Program-made: the position numbers and the translations under genes
From: Eutreptiella sp. 'Long Island Sound 2002'
Taxonomy: Eukaryota; Euglenozoa; Euglenophyceae; Eutreptiales; Eutreptiaceae
DNA: 64,000 nucleotides
NCBI GenBank assembly: GCA_964036045.1
Contig: OZ038402.1
Coordinates: forward strand, 10,595,513 to 10,659,512
Reading direction: 5' to 3'
Shown here: positions 44,401 to 56,600 of the stretch, in pieces
Position numbering within the stretch: position 1 is the first letter of the stretch
Layout of the letters: the number at the start of each line of letters is the position of its first letter
Notes under the pieces: model-generated
What the model was told of the DNA's origin: nothing
What the model saw: the letters and a program-made list of their open reading frames with translations, nothing else
The model's database searches: none

Positions 44401-46940
44401 CTCATGGATTTGACATGTTGATGACGGTGAAGAAGTACAAGACCGATCCTTTTGGAGATGCCAAGGTTGCGGCGGCTTGCTGCGGGCAAGCAAGCACGCC
44501 TACCGGAGGAGTGGACTATTGCGCTCAAGGCTTGGGCGCTGGTTGTGACGACGATCGGCGCTATCGGTCCACCGACGTTACCGAAGTTTTTAAAGTTGAC
44601 TGAGTCCGTCAGAAAGGAGGGCAGTCGCAAGAGACGCGGTTGCAAGGCTGGTAAGCGTGCAACGCCGATGAAACACGAAGCCGGTGATGGTGTTCCGGCC
44701 GATTGGGATCCTTTGCCCTAACACTTATCAGTTCAGAATTTGACCTGTTTGTGCTACGAGCATTGTTGTAAGGGGACAACTATATTATTTATTCAGTTCA
44801 GAAAATTGTCTATGGGCTTTGATATGGGTCTAAACTCCCCTATGAATTGTTCGCTGTTCGCTGTCGGATACTTTATCTTGTGTTTGCTTTGTTTCGCACA
44901 GCTGTTTTGCTTGCTATGGATTTGTGAAATTGCAGGGTTTTGGAAAAGCAATGCAGCTTTTCCCCTAGGGTGAAACTTTTGCAAAAGGTCTTCAAAATTG
45001 TTGTGCTGAAACAAGTAAAGCAGGTTTTGTAGAGTAGTTGAGTCTCCTTTTTTTTGTGAACAAGCACACACTACTTGTGTATTGTGTGCCGTACGGGTTA
45101 TAGGTAACAGGTGCAAATACTCAGTGTCTATTTTAGCCCCGTGTAGAGTTCTTTGTTGGCTTTGTACCTATCTTTGTATCAAACGCTGTACAACTTCCTT
45201 TGGTTTTGGTCGTGGTATGCAGCATCTTAGGAAGGGGGTGTAATAAGATAGGGCATTTAGATACTATATTCTTTGATTTCAGTTGAATAAGGATCTTGAG
45301 GGTTGCATGAGCTGCTAAAGACTGTCGCGACAGCACGCGCACACGAACACAGTCTTACGCAGATTACATGAGTTGGCGCACAGAAATCATTGGCAGAAAT
45401 ATATTGGTAGAAGATGTGATAAACTCATGTGCAAGTAGTGATTATTGTACTTATATTTTTGTACGGTTTGTCCTGCCTTCATCACAGGTAAGAACGGCTT
45501 AACATGATAGACAATGCCTTCGAAGCTCTTGGATTGTGGGACAGTGATCGACAACAGTCTTGACCAATGTAATGCTTGCGGACATTGAGAAGAACAGAGT
45601 GACACTCGGCTAGGAACCATAGATCTTTGCCACCAAGCTGAACGAAACCAAGGTATGAGGGCATTTGAGCCACTCCACTACGGAGCCACATATTGGCAGG
45701 CGAGTGCAACCGCCCATCCACAGGCCAATGCACCCACCAAAGAAAAGAAATACATGACAGGAGTCATAAGTCTATATAATGGGATGAGGATGACCAGAGG
45801 ATGAGCATGCACCCACGATCTGCCGCCTCTAGGTGCCAAGTCAGCGCTCAAATCGAAAGAGAAGAAAAAGAACACAGCAAAAACCCGTCGCACCCCTCCC
45901 CCTAGGCCCCTTCCGCGCGGTGGAGGAGCTGGAATGGGTGAAACCCATCATCGGTACAAAAATCGGGCGAATGGCCAAGTACTCGCTACCCGACGACGAG
46001 GACGACCGCACGGCCTTTGAGGGTTTAGAGACCCTGCAACTTATCTCATAGAGACACAGTCGAATGGACCTTCTATGGACTCGTAGTCCTCTCCTTCGTC
46101 GGGGTCTTGTGCTTCGGCGAGACAGTGTCAATACGCCGGCCGGGCCACGGAGAAGAGGCCATGTGTTTCCGAGGCGTCAAGAACAGCTGACGCCTCTTCA
46201 CGAGGGATCTCGGCGCCTATGCTTTTGTGTGGTCACGCTGGCTAAAAAAACGATGATCCACCACTGAGAAAGGCTGAATTTTCTTGTGCCCCCAAGGACC
46301 GCCCTGCATGAAAGAGCGCAACACCAGAGCCCTCGTGGGTACCCCGTATGAAGAGCATCCACAGCATTGCTGGCGCAAGGGTGGGGCTGCCGTACACAAG
46401 TGGGTGGGACTGCCCCTTGATGTCGGCCAGTTGTGGGGCAGGTGGGGGTCCCGCCGCGTTGCGGTGGACTACGTGCCCCCCCCCCCCCCCTACCAAATTC
46501 AATCTTCACGCGGGCATGCTCACCGCCATGGCCGTTCCGGTATACAAAAGTCAAACGGAAAGTGGTCTCTCCTCAGAATCCGTAGCCCGCAACCGTCTCA
46601 GAGTACCTCACATGGGGACACCCTATTGCGGTGGCCTCTTGGCCCGGTGGTGGATCGAAGCGGGCGCGAGTCGAGACGCCTGCGCGTGGTCGTGCTGTGA
46701 AGACTGGAGCGGGCATTCGGAAGCCCAGTCGATGCCATAGACGGAACGCCTCCGGAGAAGATGGCGCAGACGGAAGTGGGAAGGAGTTAGCAATCATGGT
46801 GCAGTGACGGTCGCTCGGACCATTCGATGGAAAACGTTGTTTCCCTCTGGGACCGTCGGCCGGGGACGAGGGCCGTGCTTGAAATCTGTTTGTTATTGTT
46901 TGTGGTGCGGAGGTTGGCGGGCCACACGTGATTCAAGGCC
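41486..46940. other. No confidently supported gene; several protein-like frames
   Basis: The tail of a plus frame ending at 41,935 (RDHQTIFGVGKPKWTLDVSV) is protein-like but unknown. Another plus frame at 45,833-46,051 (FRAVEELEWVKPIIGTKIGR) and an overlapping frame just after it (EWTFYGLVVLSFVGVLCFGE, a possible membrane helix) lie together but do not join cleanly. A C-run of 12 is at about 46,479. I cannot assign any of these. Confidence 0.35.
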
Positions 46941-46947
46941 AGGCCCG

Positions 46948-47045
46948 TATTCCGGAACACCGTTTTCGGAACATTACGGAATATTCCGGCAATATTCCGG
47001 AACATTCCGGAATATTCCGGCAAATATTACGGAATATTCCGGAAC
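46948..47045. repeat. Array of GGAATATTCC palindromes
   Basis: TTCCGGAACA, ACGGAATATTCCGGCA and TTCCGGAATATTCCGGCA-type units repeat about seven times, each a near-perfect palindrome around AATATT. A looser set (TCCGGAATGCTCTGGAACAT) lies at 47,629-47,702. Both are preceded by GGCCAGGCCC. Confidence 0.85.
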
Positions 47046-47723
47046 CATGTACACACAATTCAGGCCGTTGTGACCGGTCAGGGAAGGTCAATTCAATCTG
47101 AATCACGGCAATAGCATCATCCCTGTCAAGGGCTCAAATTGTGGGTATCCGGGGGGACCTTTTCAGTCAGTCACAGCCACACATACCCCTGAAACCCCTC
47201 CCCCCTGCTCTTGACCCCTTCCCCGAAGCAACCAGCCCCCGACAAGGAAACAAACCAAAATCGGTTAAACACAGGGGGCCATTGATAGCACCGCTTTGCA
47301 AATTTTATTTTTTCGTTTTTGGCGAACCATCTTTTCTCGTTAAACAGGTGCTATCCGATGGCTGGGTGCCTGGGCAGGCAGGTTTCACCTTCTTGCCCTA
47401 CTGGGGGGGGAGGAGAGGACGCCTAGGCACCCAGGGGGTCCAAGAGAGCAGGGTGGGTTTTAAAAATAAAAACCTATAATTTTTTGCAATTTGACCACAA
47501 GTTGAAGTTTGGGGCTAGTGCTATCACGCAAAAAATAGGCCGCAAATTCTGCGGTGACTGAGTCCATGGCCACACAACTTAGTCCCCAAAAATAGGAAAT
47601 ACCAAAATCACGCAGGGCCAGGCCCATTTTCCGGTCCCGTAATATCCGGAATGCTCTGGAACATTTAGATTCCGCAACATCGGTAATACCCGGAATATTC
47701 TGTGACACCGATCACGGTTGGGG

Positions 47724-47815
47724 GCTGCAGATCCTCATGTAGCATAGTTGGTAGTGGTACTAGGTTCCAAGTTCAAAGGTCCTGGGTTCAAACCCAGTTA
47801 CGTGCAACATTTTTA
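47724..47815 (+). other. tRNA-like sequence (A and B boxes)
   Basis: TAGCATAGTTGGTAGTGG (47,738-47,755) is an excellent A-box/D-arm, and GGTTCAAACCC (47,783-47,793) sits in a CTGGG/CCCAG T-stem. Spacing is right and the anticodon loop could be TTCCAAG (CCA), but the anticodon stem and acceptor stem do not pair and the T-loop is six bases. Most likely a tRNA pseudogene or SINE head. Confidence 0.4.
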
Positions 47816-47989
47816 CCTTCGCTTTTTTTGGTCTTTTTCATGTCTTCATGTTCGCATATTCGCATGTGCATGCCCCCCCCCCCCCCCCCGAGGACAGTTT
47901 GCTACAGGTCCCCCCATTCGTCTATCAATGTTCTTAGCATTTCTTGTTCCTCATTGATTGTATTGGTCGTGGCAATCGACAAGGTCTTG

Positions 47990-48672
47990 GTTTGTCCGTT
48001 CAACGATTGTTCAAAGGGCACACCACACAGACGGTGCAATGCCTCCGCTGCAACAACAAGACAACCCGCAAAGAGGTGTTCCTCGGTATTCTCGTTGAAA
48101 TGTACACCGAGCAGCCTTCGTCCAAACAGCCTCCGTCCAAGCAGAACCGTAAGAATCTTCAAGACAAACTCTCAAATATGTACAATAGGGCGGAGCTGCT
48201 CACGGGGGATAACCGATACCAGTGCCAAACATCTGGTGCTCTTCAAGACGCGGCCATTGAGTGCCGCCTAAGCGAATCCGGGCGATAGTTGGTAGTGACC
48301 GTGAAAAGATTCCACAGAAACGGAAAGGGTGAATCTAAAAAATTTCATGATATCATTGACCACCTTGTTGCACTGCCCATTCCAGATTTTGACATCTACT
48401 ACACATTATTTGCCCTTCTCTTCCACTACGGCAAGACCTTGGAACGTGGGCATTACACTGCCCATTTCCTCTCCGGCGATTCATGGATCTCTGCTCACGA
48501 CAAGAACATCAACGAGGTGGTCAACACACCAGAGTATCCCGGAACAGGTGGACATCAGTGCTTTTGGGCCGGTTGGTTGGATACACATACCACTCCGTAT
48601 TTGGTGGCAGCTGGTATATACCTCCTTTTTTGCAACATCACGGGGCACTTTCTGCCCGATGAGACTGGCTAG
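47990..48672 (+). pseudogene. USP-type ubiquitin C-terminal hydrolase, C-terminal part
   Basis: One frame gives LFKGHTTQTVQCLRCNNKTT, then LLTGDNRYQC, a TAG at 48,286-48,288, and LVVTVKRFHRNGKGESKKFH, then FHYGKTLERGHYTAHFLSGD and SWISAHDKNINEV. These are the fingers (CxxC), the LxxxxKRF strand, the catalytic His (GHYTA) and the Asp region of peptidase family C19, which removes ubiquitin from proteins. The N-terminal Cys box (GNTCYxN) is not found upstream, and the second CxxC is degraded (YQCQTSGA). The frame is otherwise continuous across the TAG to 48,672. Missing nucleophile and internal stop argue for a pseudogene; unseen upstream exons are possible. Confidence 0.75.
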
Positions 48673-48679
48673 TGAAGAA

Positions 48680-49815
48680 GGTAGTATTATGGTGCAGGCC
48701 GTCATTGGGCAGGGAGTCTTATCCCCCATTCGTGACCCCGACTTGGGCCCGAATGGGTCCTTTTAACCGAACCCAAACATCGGGAGAAAGCAAGTTGTAT
48801 CTTCAACTTGCTGGCATTTGATGAATCTATGAGATCGAAATCGCCACCTTTACAAATTCCCTCCGGGTGAGGTGGGCAGCCTTGAATACAGGTGTGTTGC
48901 AAATTGTGCAGGTGAACTTTGGCAACACATCAGTCCCTAGAGATGAGATCCTACGGCTCATTCAAGCAATGGCGAGCAAGTTCGAGGTGCGCAACGGCAG
49001 GCTGCTACACAAACGGAAAGCAGCAGAGCGACTCGACGTGACTAACCCACCCGCAGCGGCCTACAAGTCCACCCGAAACTAGGGACAAGGAGGCAAATGC
49101 CACTGGTTTGTAGTGTGCCTTCATTTTGAGTGATGGGGTCACACATCAAGTGGGGGGCTGCAAGGCTACTGCTAGGCGTAAAAGGCTTGGTGCAAGACAC
49201 ACAAACATGCAGATGCTTTCCAACCATAGTCCGGGATCGGATCATGGGATGAAGTTGTGCAACAAAGGTGTGGACTTAAATGGGCTAGCCCCAAAGAGGA
49301 CTTCGACGCGCTGGCAGGCGCATCCTGGCAATCAACGACCATCGACACATTGGCCACCCACCTCCAAGCGATCGCCAGACTTCAGCGCGAGGAACAAAAC
49401 CGGTCCCCAAAATATTGGTCATGGCATACGTTCAGTCGCTGTACCGTGAGAGATAGCCGAACGCGACGGTTGCATTCCATAAATCTTGCAACGGACATGA
49501 CAATTGCCCATTGTTCCTCCACCAGGGATAAGTACATGACAGCAAACAGACCGGACATATCCGTCATGGGCTCCACATCTTCGTTGTTTGTTTTGGCCGC
49601 TAGTACCCAATGGTTGGTCTTTCCTGATGCTCCTTCAAGGACAGGGAAGCACCCCAAGTCAAGTCAGCCCCGGCGTCCAAGCGTGCCTAATAGCGTGCAA
49701 ACCCAAACTCTATAGGCGCCTTTAGATGGAATTAGCCGCTAGTTCCGCCGGTGACCCGTCCCCACATCATTCATCTACCACTCTGCTCCAGGGATCCGCC
49801 GGATTCAACTCACTG
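48680..49815. other. No supported gene
   Basis: Short frames on both strands overlap (for example plus 48,867-49,082 and 49,257-49,715, minus 49,382-49,657). None has a known motif. Confidence 0.4.
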
Positions 49816-49820
49816 GGCAC

Positions 49821-50141
49821 CTAACACAAAAACGAGGAAGAGCTCGCAGTGGACCAATTAAAAACAAACCTCCGAAGAATCTCATTTTGCGCTGATAAGC
49901 CCCATCCCCCTGTTGAGGTGGCAAACATTTTGTAAAACCACCGAATTATCATCCACAGTACAGTGGGCCCCGCCCCAAATTTGAACTGTTTCCCAATCCA
50001 GTCAACACAGTCCACTGGGGTAAGCTTGCTTTTTGGGCTAACTAGTGCACCCTCCCACACCAAAATGTCAGCGATGGCATTTGCCGCGCGCTGGAGCCTA
50101 CCTGCACCAAATGCAATTACCATGATATCCATCAAAAGGAT
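49821..50141 (-). pseudogene. Reverse transcriptase scrap (motifs C-E)
   Basis: On the minus strand MDIMVIAFGAGRLQRAANAI followed by GALVSPKSKLTPVDCVDWIG resembles the end of an RT palm: the metal-binding Y-x-D-D strand (here L-M-D-I), a helix, then the 'G-xx-S-x-KS-x-x-P...LG' motif. Upstream RT motifs are absent because the 34-bp minisatellite starts at about 50,142. A TAG ends it. The family (Gypsy, Copia or DIRS) cannot be decided. Confidence 0.45.
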
Positions 50142-50520
50142 GCCTTAGCCAAATGCGAGAACCTCATCAAAGGTTCGCCCTAGCCGAATCCGAGACACCA
50201 TCAAAGGGCGGCCTTGGCCGAATCTCTGGACCCATTAAAGGGTGGCCTTCGCAAAATCTGAGACCCCATCAGAGGGTTGCCTCGGCCGAATTTGGGACCG
50301 CTTCAACAAGTGGCCTTAGCAGAACCTGGGACCCCCTAAAAGGATGGCCTTAGCCAAAACTGTGACGCCATTAAAGGGTGGCCTCGGCCGAATCTAGGAC
50401 CGCATCAAAGGGTGGCCTTAGCTGAATCGAAGGGGGCATCAAAGCATGGCCTTAGCCAAATCTGGGACCCCATAAGAGAGCGGCATTAGCCGAATCTGGG
50501 ACCCCATCAACTGGAACTTG
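50142..50520. repeat. 34-bp minisatellite (about 11 units)
   Basis: Units of the type GCCTTAGCCGAATCTGGGAC + CCCATCAAAGGGTG start at 50,142, 50,177, 50,211 and onward, with 33-35 bp spacing and 10-25% divergence. The array abuts the RT scrap. Confidence 0.9.
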
Positions 50521-52930
50521 CGGCAACAGTTCCGCAATTGTCTGTTTGGTCTGAGTCGGCAATGTTGTGGCTGGCTCGGGGCTGACAAAGCGTCTTCCCG
50601 GGACATCAAGTAGAAGACGCTCCAGTGTGCGAAACTACGCCGCTGCCTCCAGCAACTCCTCTAGGTTTCCCATGTGTTGGACTAAAGCGGCGAGCGGCCC
50701 AGACCACGGCGTTCTCCCCTCCCCCGACTGTTGCAAATCACTTGAATGGTCGCCCGCATGGAGATAAGATCTGGAGCTGATGCGGCCGCCATCCAAGGTG
50801 GGTGTGTATCACCCTTCAAGTAGGCGGGGAAACTTAGGTGAGGGGCTAAAATAAAATCTGTTGAGTATGTGAAGAAAACGACAAACTAACAGGGTGGCAT
50901 ACATAACTGCAAAACTTGAGTTTGAGTGTGGCAAACGTCAGACTGTGTGCCACGCCAATGTTGATGTTCACATCTTCGTGCACCTATGGCACGGGCCTAA
51001 CCACACGAGGAACTAGATCTCCTTTGCATGTGCAAAGCACACGTTGGTACTTTGGAACCGAAGGCAATCCTTTTCGTAACGCGGCCAATGTGCCATTGCG
51101 CAGCTGTAGGTGACGACACATGTGCGTGCAAATGGTTCTGCCCAAACCTAGTGTGCAATTCATGCCTTGTGTTGATACCCCTAATGCGCATTCTTTGGCC
51201 ACCGATAGTGGCTTGCATGGCCTAGCTATTGCCCGCTAGATGCCCCCGGATGACACGCATTACAAGTTTGGGCTTGCTTCTCGTTGTTGTACCTTGACGT
51301 AAACAACCTCTTCATAATTGTTGCATCTTGCACAGCACGTTGGCTATCTATGAAGGGGAACAACATTGTCGTGAACAATACGCTTTTCATCCTTGAGTTG
51401 TGGACTCACAAAGTTGTGGAGTGGAGGCATGAAGAGATGCCCGGACATCCTACAAAGAAGCACGTACAAGCTCTAGAAACCCGATACATGTCGTAGGATG
51501 GATGCACCCAACAGATGAAGCGTGCAAGGGAGGCCTATGAAGACCTCCACACCTGCAAACCCGCCAACTAGTCCTTCACTAGAGATCAAGTCTCACAATC
51601 CATCCTAGATGTACCAATAAAAGTCGCTAACATGGATTTCATCTCCATGCCTCAAGTGATTGCAAAGAGACTGTCCATAGTGCGCGAGTTGAAGTCAATA
51701 GGAATTCTGGAGGCCAAAAAGGATGGCCGCGCCCCGACACACGTGGCAAGACATATCATCAAGCCCTGCATGACAATGCTTGGCCCGCCGCACTCCATCA
51801 TAAGTGGCGATGCTATGTTGAAATGGCAACTGATGAAGATGAGCAGAGCCATGATGCCCTTAATTCATCAGTGCATGCGATTGAGGGGTTGGAAGAAAGC
51901 AAGGATAACCATGCCTCTAAAGAGGCTCGCCAAGCGGTTACATGCCACAAACCTCGATGTTGACACCTTTTCCGATGGCAACGATGAGTGGTTTAATCCA
52001 AAAAACAAGTTGACTAGGTTCGTAGGTGTCGTGCTAGTGATAGGCCAGCCAAAGGGAAATTCTTCATTATCCCCAACCCTCTTGCATGAATGTGGCTTCA
52101 TCTAAGCGAAAAACAGATTGTGTTCCCGTGTGCCCGCTCTCTTTCTAATAGCGCTTTGCGTGTTTGACACTGCGGGGGAGTATGAGGTGTGCATACACGG
52201 GTGCGTATATTCAGGCTGTTATGCACACCCTTTCGGTTCATTGAGAGTCCCCATGTTGTTGGCGCCTAGGATGCTACCCAAAACCCACGGTGACAATCCG
52301 GAAGAAACTTGTGCAATGTTGCCTACTTGGTGTCCGATTCTCCGCCATCAGCACGCGCACACAATGTCACCCCAAATATTCTCGCCCCCTTGAGGACCGG
52401 AGAGGGAAAGTAAGAGAACTCCCTATGCGCGCCGTGGCGATCCGCACCCGCCATGGCAGGCCGCCGGAAAGATTGCCATGCAGCTCGGCCCGCCCACGGG
52501 CCTCCAAAAAGGGCCTTGACTGAGGAAGACCTTGGTGAGTTTGCATTTTTGTTGGTTTGCAAATGTGGGTCCCCATCGTTGCAATGCTTGAACCCCTAAG
52601 ATACATGGCACAGTGGGGCAAGCACCGAGAGAAAAAAGCCCAAGCATAGCTCAAGGACACATAGGAAGCACAAGGAAGAGAGAAAGAGACAAAGGAGTAG
52701 GAAGTGGGTGTGATAGCCAATCAATGGATTTGTGAGCAATTTGTTGCAGGTGGTTGTGTAGCTCCCTATTACGTGAATATGCCCTTTGTTTGCTTGCAAA
52801 ATGTAAGCCCAGACTTCACAATTGACTCCCGATCACTTCAACCAAATGTTCCGGGGGGGGGGGGGGTATTAGCAGGACAAAGCACGAGCATCGGGCAACA
52901 CTGCAGAGTAAGCGCATAAAAGAGACAAGA
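50521..52930. other. No confidently supported gene; one hypothetical frame
   Basis: A plus frame at 51,632-52,105 (157 codons; MDFISMPQVIAKRLSIVREL, later DVDTFSDGNDEWFNPKNKLT) has ordinary composition but no match I know, and a shorter frame precedes it at 51,284-51,496. They may be fragments of one gene or element. A G-run of 14 is at 52,853-52,866. Confidence 0.35.
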
Positions 52931-53164
52931 ATATCTTGCGGTGGGGCAAAGTAAGAGGGCATGCCCTCACCTAGGGTAGAGCCCGCTTGCATGCCCTTGT
53001 GACGGGGCAACGATCGCCCCCATGCTTTGCGCGAGGGCAAAGTCCGCCCGCAGAACTTACCTGGAGCTCCCCGTATTAGGGTGCAAAACCTACCCATGTG
53101 CCTTATCGTGGGGCAAACTCTGTTGACATGTCCTATGATGGGTGCATGGTGGGGCATAGTCCGC

Positions 53165-53560
53165 ATCCCCTGCCGTCTCGGGGATCCCCACCGCTTCAAA
53201 GCGGGGGGTGAAATCAGAAGTGGCCCACTTGTGGGCAAAGTGGCTACGCCACCCCTGCCGTCTCGGGGATCCCCACCGCTTCAGAGCGGGGGGCAAAATC
53301 AGAAGTGGCCCACTCGTGGGCAAAGTGGCTACGTCAGCCCTGCCGTCTCGGGGATCCCCACCGCTGCAGAGCGGGGGGCGAAATCAGAAGTGGCCCACTT
53401 GTGGCAAAGTGGCTACGGCACCCCTGCCGTCTCGGGGATCCCCTCCTCCTCAGAGCGGGGGGCAGAATCACAAGTGGCGCCCAAAAGAGGGCGGCGTTGC
53501 TACGTAACTCCTGCTTTCTCGGCGATCCCCAAGAAGGGGGGATAGACATGGCCCACGCTG
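53165..53560. repeat. 85-bp tandem repeat with hairpins (about 4.6 units)
   Basis: CTGCCGTCTCGGGGATCCCC starts units at 53,170, 53,255, 53,340 and 53,424, with a diverged one at 53,509. Each contains CCGCTTC-A-GAGCGG and GCCCACTTGTGGGC stems. Stem bases vary between units (CTTCAAAG, CTTCAGAG, CTGCAGAG). Confidence 0.92.
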
Positions 53561-53594
53561 GGCCGGGGCGAAAAGGCCTCTAGGGGCTGTCCGT

Positions 53595-53650
53595 AGGGGG
53601 CTGTCCTTAACAAAAGAAAAATCTCGTCCCTTAAGGACGCCCCTAGGGGC
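53595..53650. repeat. Strong stem-loop (GGGGCTGTCCTTAA / TTAAGGACGCCCC)
   Basis: GGGGGCTGTCCTTAA (53,596-53,610) and TTAAGGACGCCCC (53,631-53,643) pair over 13 bp with one bulge, around a 20-base A-rich loop. CTAGGGGC copies lie just outside on both sides. It resembles a small foldback element at the edge of the 85-bp array. Confidence 0.75.
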
Positions 53651-56600
53651 ATATCACCAAACTTTGCTCCATCAGGGGGCTTGCAAGCGGACGTTGCTGC
53701 ATCTTAGGCGATGGCGGCAAAATAAGCCCCGCCATGCACCCGTAACAGGGGATGACAACAAACTTTGCCCCACCGTAGGGCACATGGGCAGGTTTTGCTC
53801 CCTAATAAGTCCTGCGGGCGGTCTTTGCCCTAGCACAAGGCATGGGGGAGATCATCGCCCTATGGGGGGCAAAGTCCTCCCACATGCCCTATGGTGGGGC
53901 AGGGATTGCCCACGTGCACTTTGATGGTGAAAAGTTAGCCAACAAGCCCTATGCCGGGGAAAAGTCTGCCAAGATGCCTTGTGATCGGGCAAAGTTTGCC
54001 CACATGCGCTATGGTGGGTCAAAGGACATCGCCATGCGAGGTGGTGGGGAGGATTCCGCTCACATGCACTGCACTGGAAAAAAATGCACCCGCATACCTT
54101 GTGTTGTGCTGAAATCCAAAAGCATGCTCTGTTGCACCACAAACGCCCCAAACGTACTATGGTGGGGTGAATTTCGATTAGATGCGCCGTGGTGGGGCAA
54201 CATCCAGGTGCACGCGAACTTGGGAAAAGGGGGGGGAGGCCAACTTCCGGCCGCATGCCCTATGGTGGGGCAAAGGCCACCACCATGCCTCTTTGGGGGC
54301 ATGCTTTGTGGTGGCGCAAAATCGTGCCCAATGCCCTACAGTTGGGCAAAGTCCGCCCACATCCTCTGTGGTGGGCCGAAATCCGCCTACATCAATTGTG
54401 GTGAGGCAAGGTTGAATGACAAGTCTTGTAGTGCAGCAAAGTAAGAGGGCATGCCCTGTGCTAGGGTACAGTCCGCTTGCATGCCCTGGTGACGGGGCAG
54501 GGATCGCCGCCATGCCTTGTGCTCGGGTAAAGTCCGCCCACACGACCTAAACCTGCCGACGTGACCTATGGTGGGGCAAAGTCGGTTGTCATGTCACATG
54601 ACCTGTGGTGGGGCATGTTCCGCCACCAGTGCCTACAATGCAGCAAGGTCCGCTTGCAAGCCCGGTGATGGGGAAATGTTTTGATACACCCTATGGGGGG
54701 CAAATCCCTCCCACATACCCTGTGGTGGTGCAAGGATTGCCCACATGCACTTGGATGGGGAAAACTTAGGCAACAAGCCATATGCTGGGGAAAAACCTGC
54801 CAACATGCCTTCTGATCGGCAAGGTTTGCCCACATGCGCTATGGTGGGACAAAGTCCATCTCCATGCGATGTGGTGGGGCGGACTCCCCTCACATGCATT
54901 GAGGTGGGGCAAAATGCACCCTAGTGGTGTGGCAAAGTCCAACCACATGCTGTGTCGTGGGGCAACGTCCACAAGCATGCTCTTCGGCACGGCAAAGGCC
55001 CCCAAATGTACTCTGGTGGGGTGCGATATGATTACATGCCCCGTGGTGGTGGAGGAAACGTCCAAGTGCATGCAAAATGGGGGAGGGGGGGGGCAAAGTC
55101 CAGGAGCATGCCCTATGGTGGGGCAAAGACCGCTACCATGCCTCTTTGCGGGGCACACCATGTGGGGGCACAAAATCATAAAAAATGCCCTATAGTTGGG
55201 CAAAGACCGCCCACATCCGCTATGATGGGCCAAAATCTGCCTACATGCAGCGCGGTGGGGCAAGGTTGAACCACATGTCTTGTGGAGGGGCAAAGTAAGA
55301 GGGCATGATGTCTGCTCGGGTCGAGTCCGTTGGCATGCTCTTGTGACGGGGCAAGGATCGCCCCCATGCCTCGTGCCAGGGCAAAATGCGCCCCCACGAA
55401 CAATTGCGGAGCAAAACCCACCCATGTGCCCTATGTTGGGGCAAAGTTTGTTGTCATGTCCTGTAAGGGGAGCATGGTGGGGAATATTCCGCCGCCATCA
55501 CCTACGATGCAGCAAGGTCCGCTTGCAGGCCCCGTGATGGAGCAAAATTTCGTGATATGCCCTATGCGGGGGCAAAGTCCTCTCACATGCCCTGTGGTTG
55601 GGCAAGGTTTGCCCACATGCACTATGATGGGGAAAACTTAGCTAACTTTCCCCATGGTAGGCAAAAGTCTACCAAGATGCTTTGCCATCGGGCAGAACTT
55701 GCCCACATGCGCTATGGTGGGTCAACGTGCATCTCCATGCGATGTGGTGGGGGCGGACTCTGCTCATATGCACTGCAGCAGGAGAAAATGCTTCCACATG
55801 CATTGTGTTGTGGCAAAGTCCACAAGCATGCTCTGTGGCACGGCAAAGGCCCCACATGCACTATGGTGGGGTGCAATTCGATTAGAAGCCCCGAGCTGGG
55901 AGAAACGTCCCACTGCATGCGGAGGGGGGCAGGGGAGGGGGGGGGGGCAATGTCCGGCCGCATGCCCTATGGTGGGGCAAGGACCGCTACCATGCCTCTT
56001 TGCGGGGCATGCCATGTGGTGGCTCAAATTCATGCCAAATGCCCTACCGTCCACATCCTCTATGGTGGGCCAAAATCCGCCTACATGCACTCTAGTGGTG
56101 CAAGGATGAACCGCATGCCTTGTGCTAGGGCAAAATGGGCCCGCACGACCTATTAGGGAGCAAAACCCGCCCATGGGCCCTATTGTGGGGCAAACTTTGT
56201 GGTCACGTCCTGCAACCGATGCATGGTGGCGCATGTTCCGCCGCCATCTCCTACCATGGGGCAAGATTCGCTTGCACACCCAGTGATCGAGCAAAGTTTG
56301 GCGATATACCCTATTGGGGGCAAAGTCCTCCCACGTGCTCTCTGACGGGGCAAGGTTTGCCCACATGCACTCGATGGGGGAAACTCAGCCAACAAGCCCT
56401 ATGCTGGGGAAAAGTATGCCAAGATACCTTGCCATCGGGCAAAGTTTGCCCACATGCACTATAATGGGTACAAATCTAGCGACTGCGATGTGGTATAGCG
56501 GAATCCGCTCACATGCACTACGGTGGGGGAAAATGCACCCGCATGCCTTGTGCTCTGGCAAAGTCCACAAGCATGCTCTGTGGCACGGCAAAGGCCCCAC

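Noticed and set aside
45833-46267. Possible small membrane protein (FYGLVVLSFVGVLCFG)
   Set aside because: The hydrophobic segment and the upstream protein-like segment are in different frames with stops between them, so no gene model could be supported.
53165-53560. CRISPR-like spacing of repeats (also considered at 50,142-50,520)
   Set aside because: These are head-to-tail tandem units with no unique spacers and no cas genes, in a eukaryotic context.
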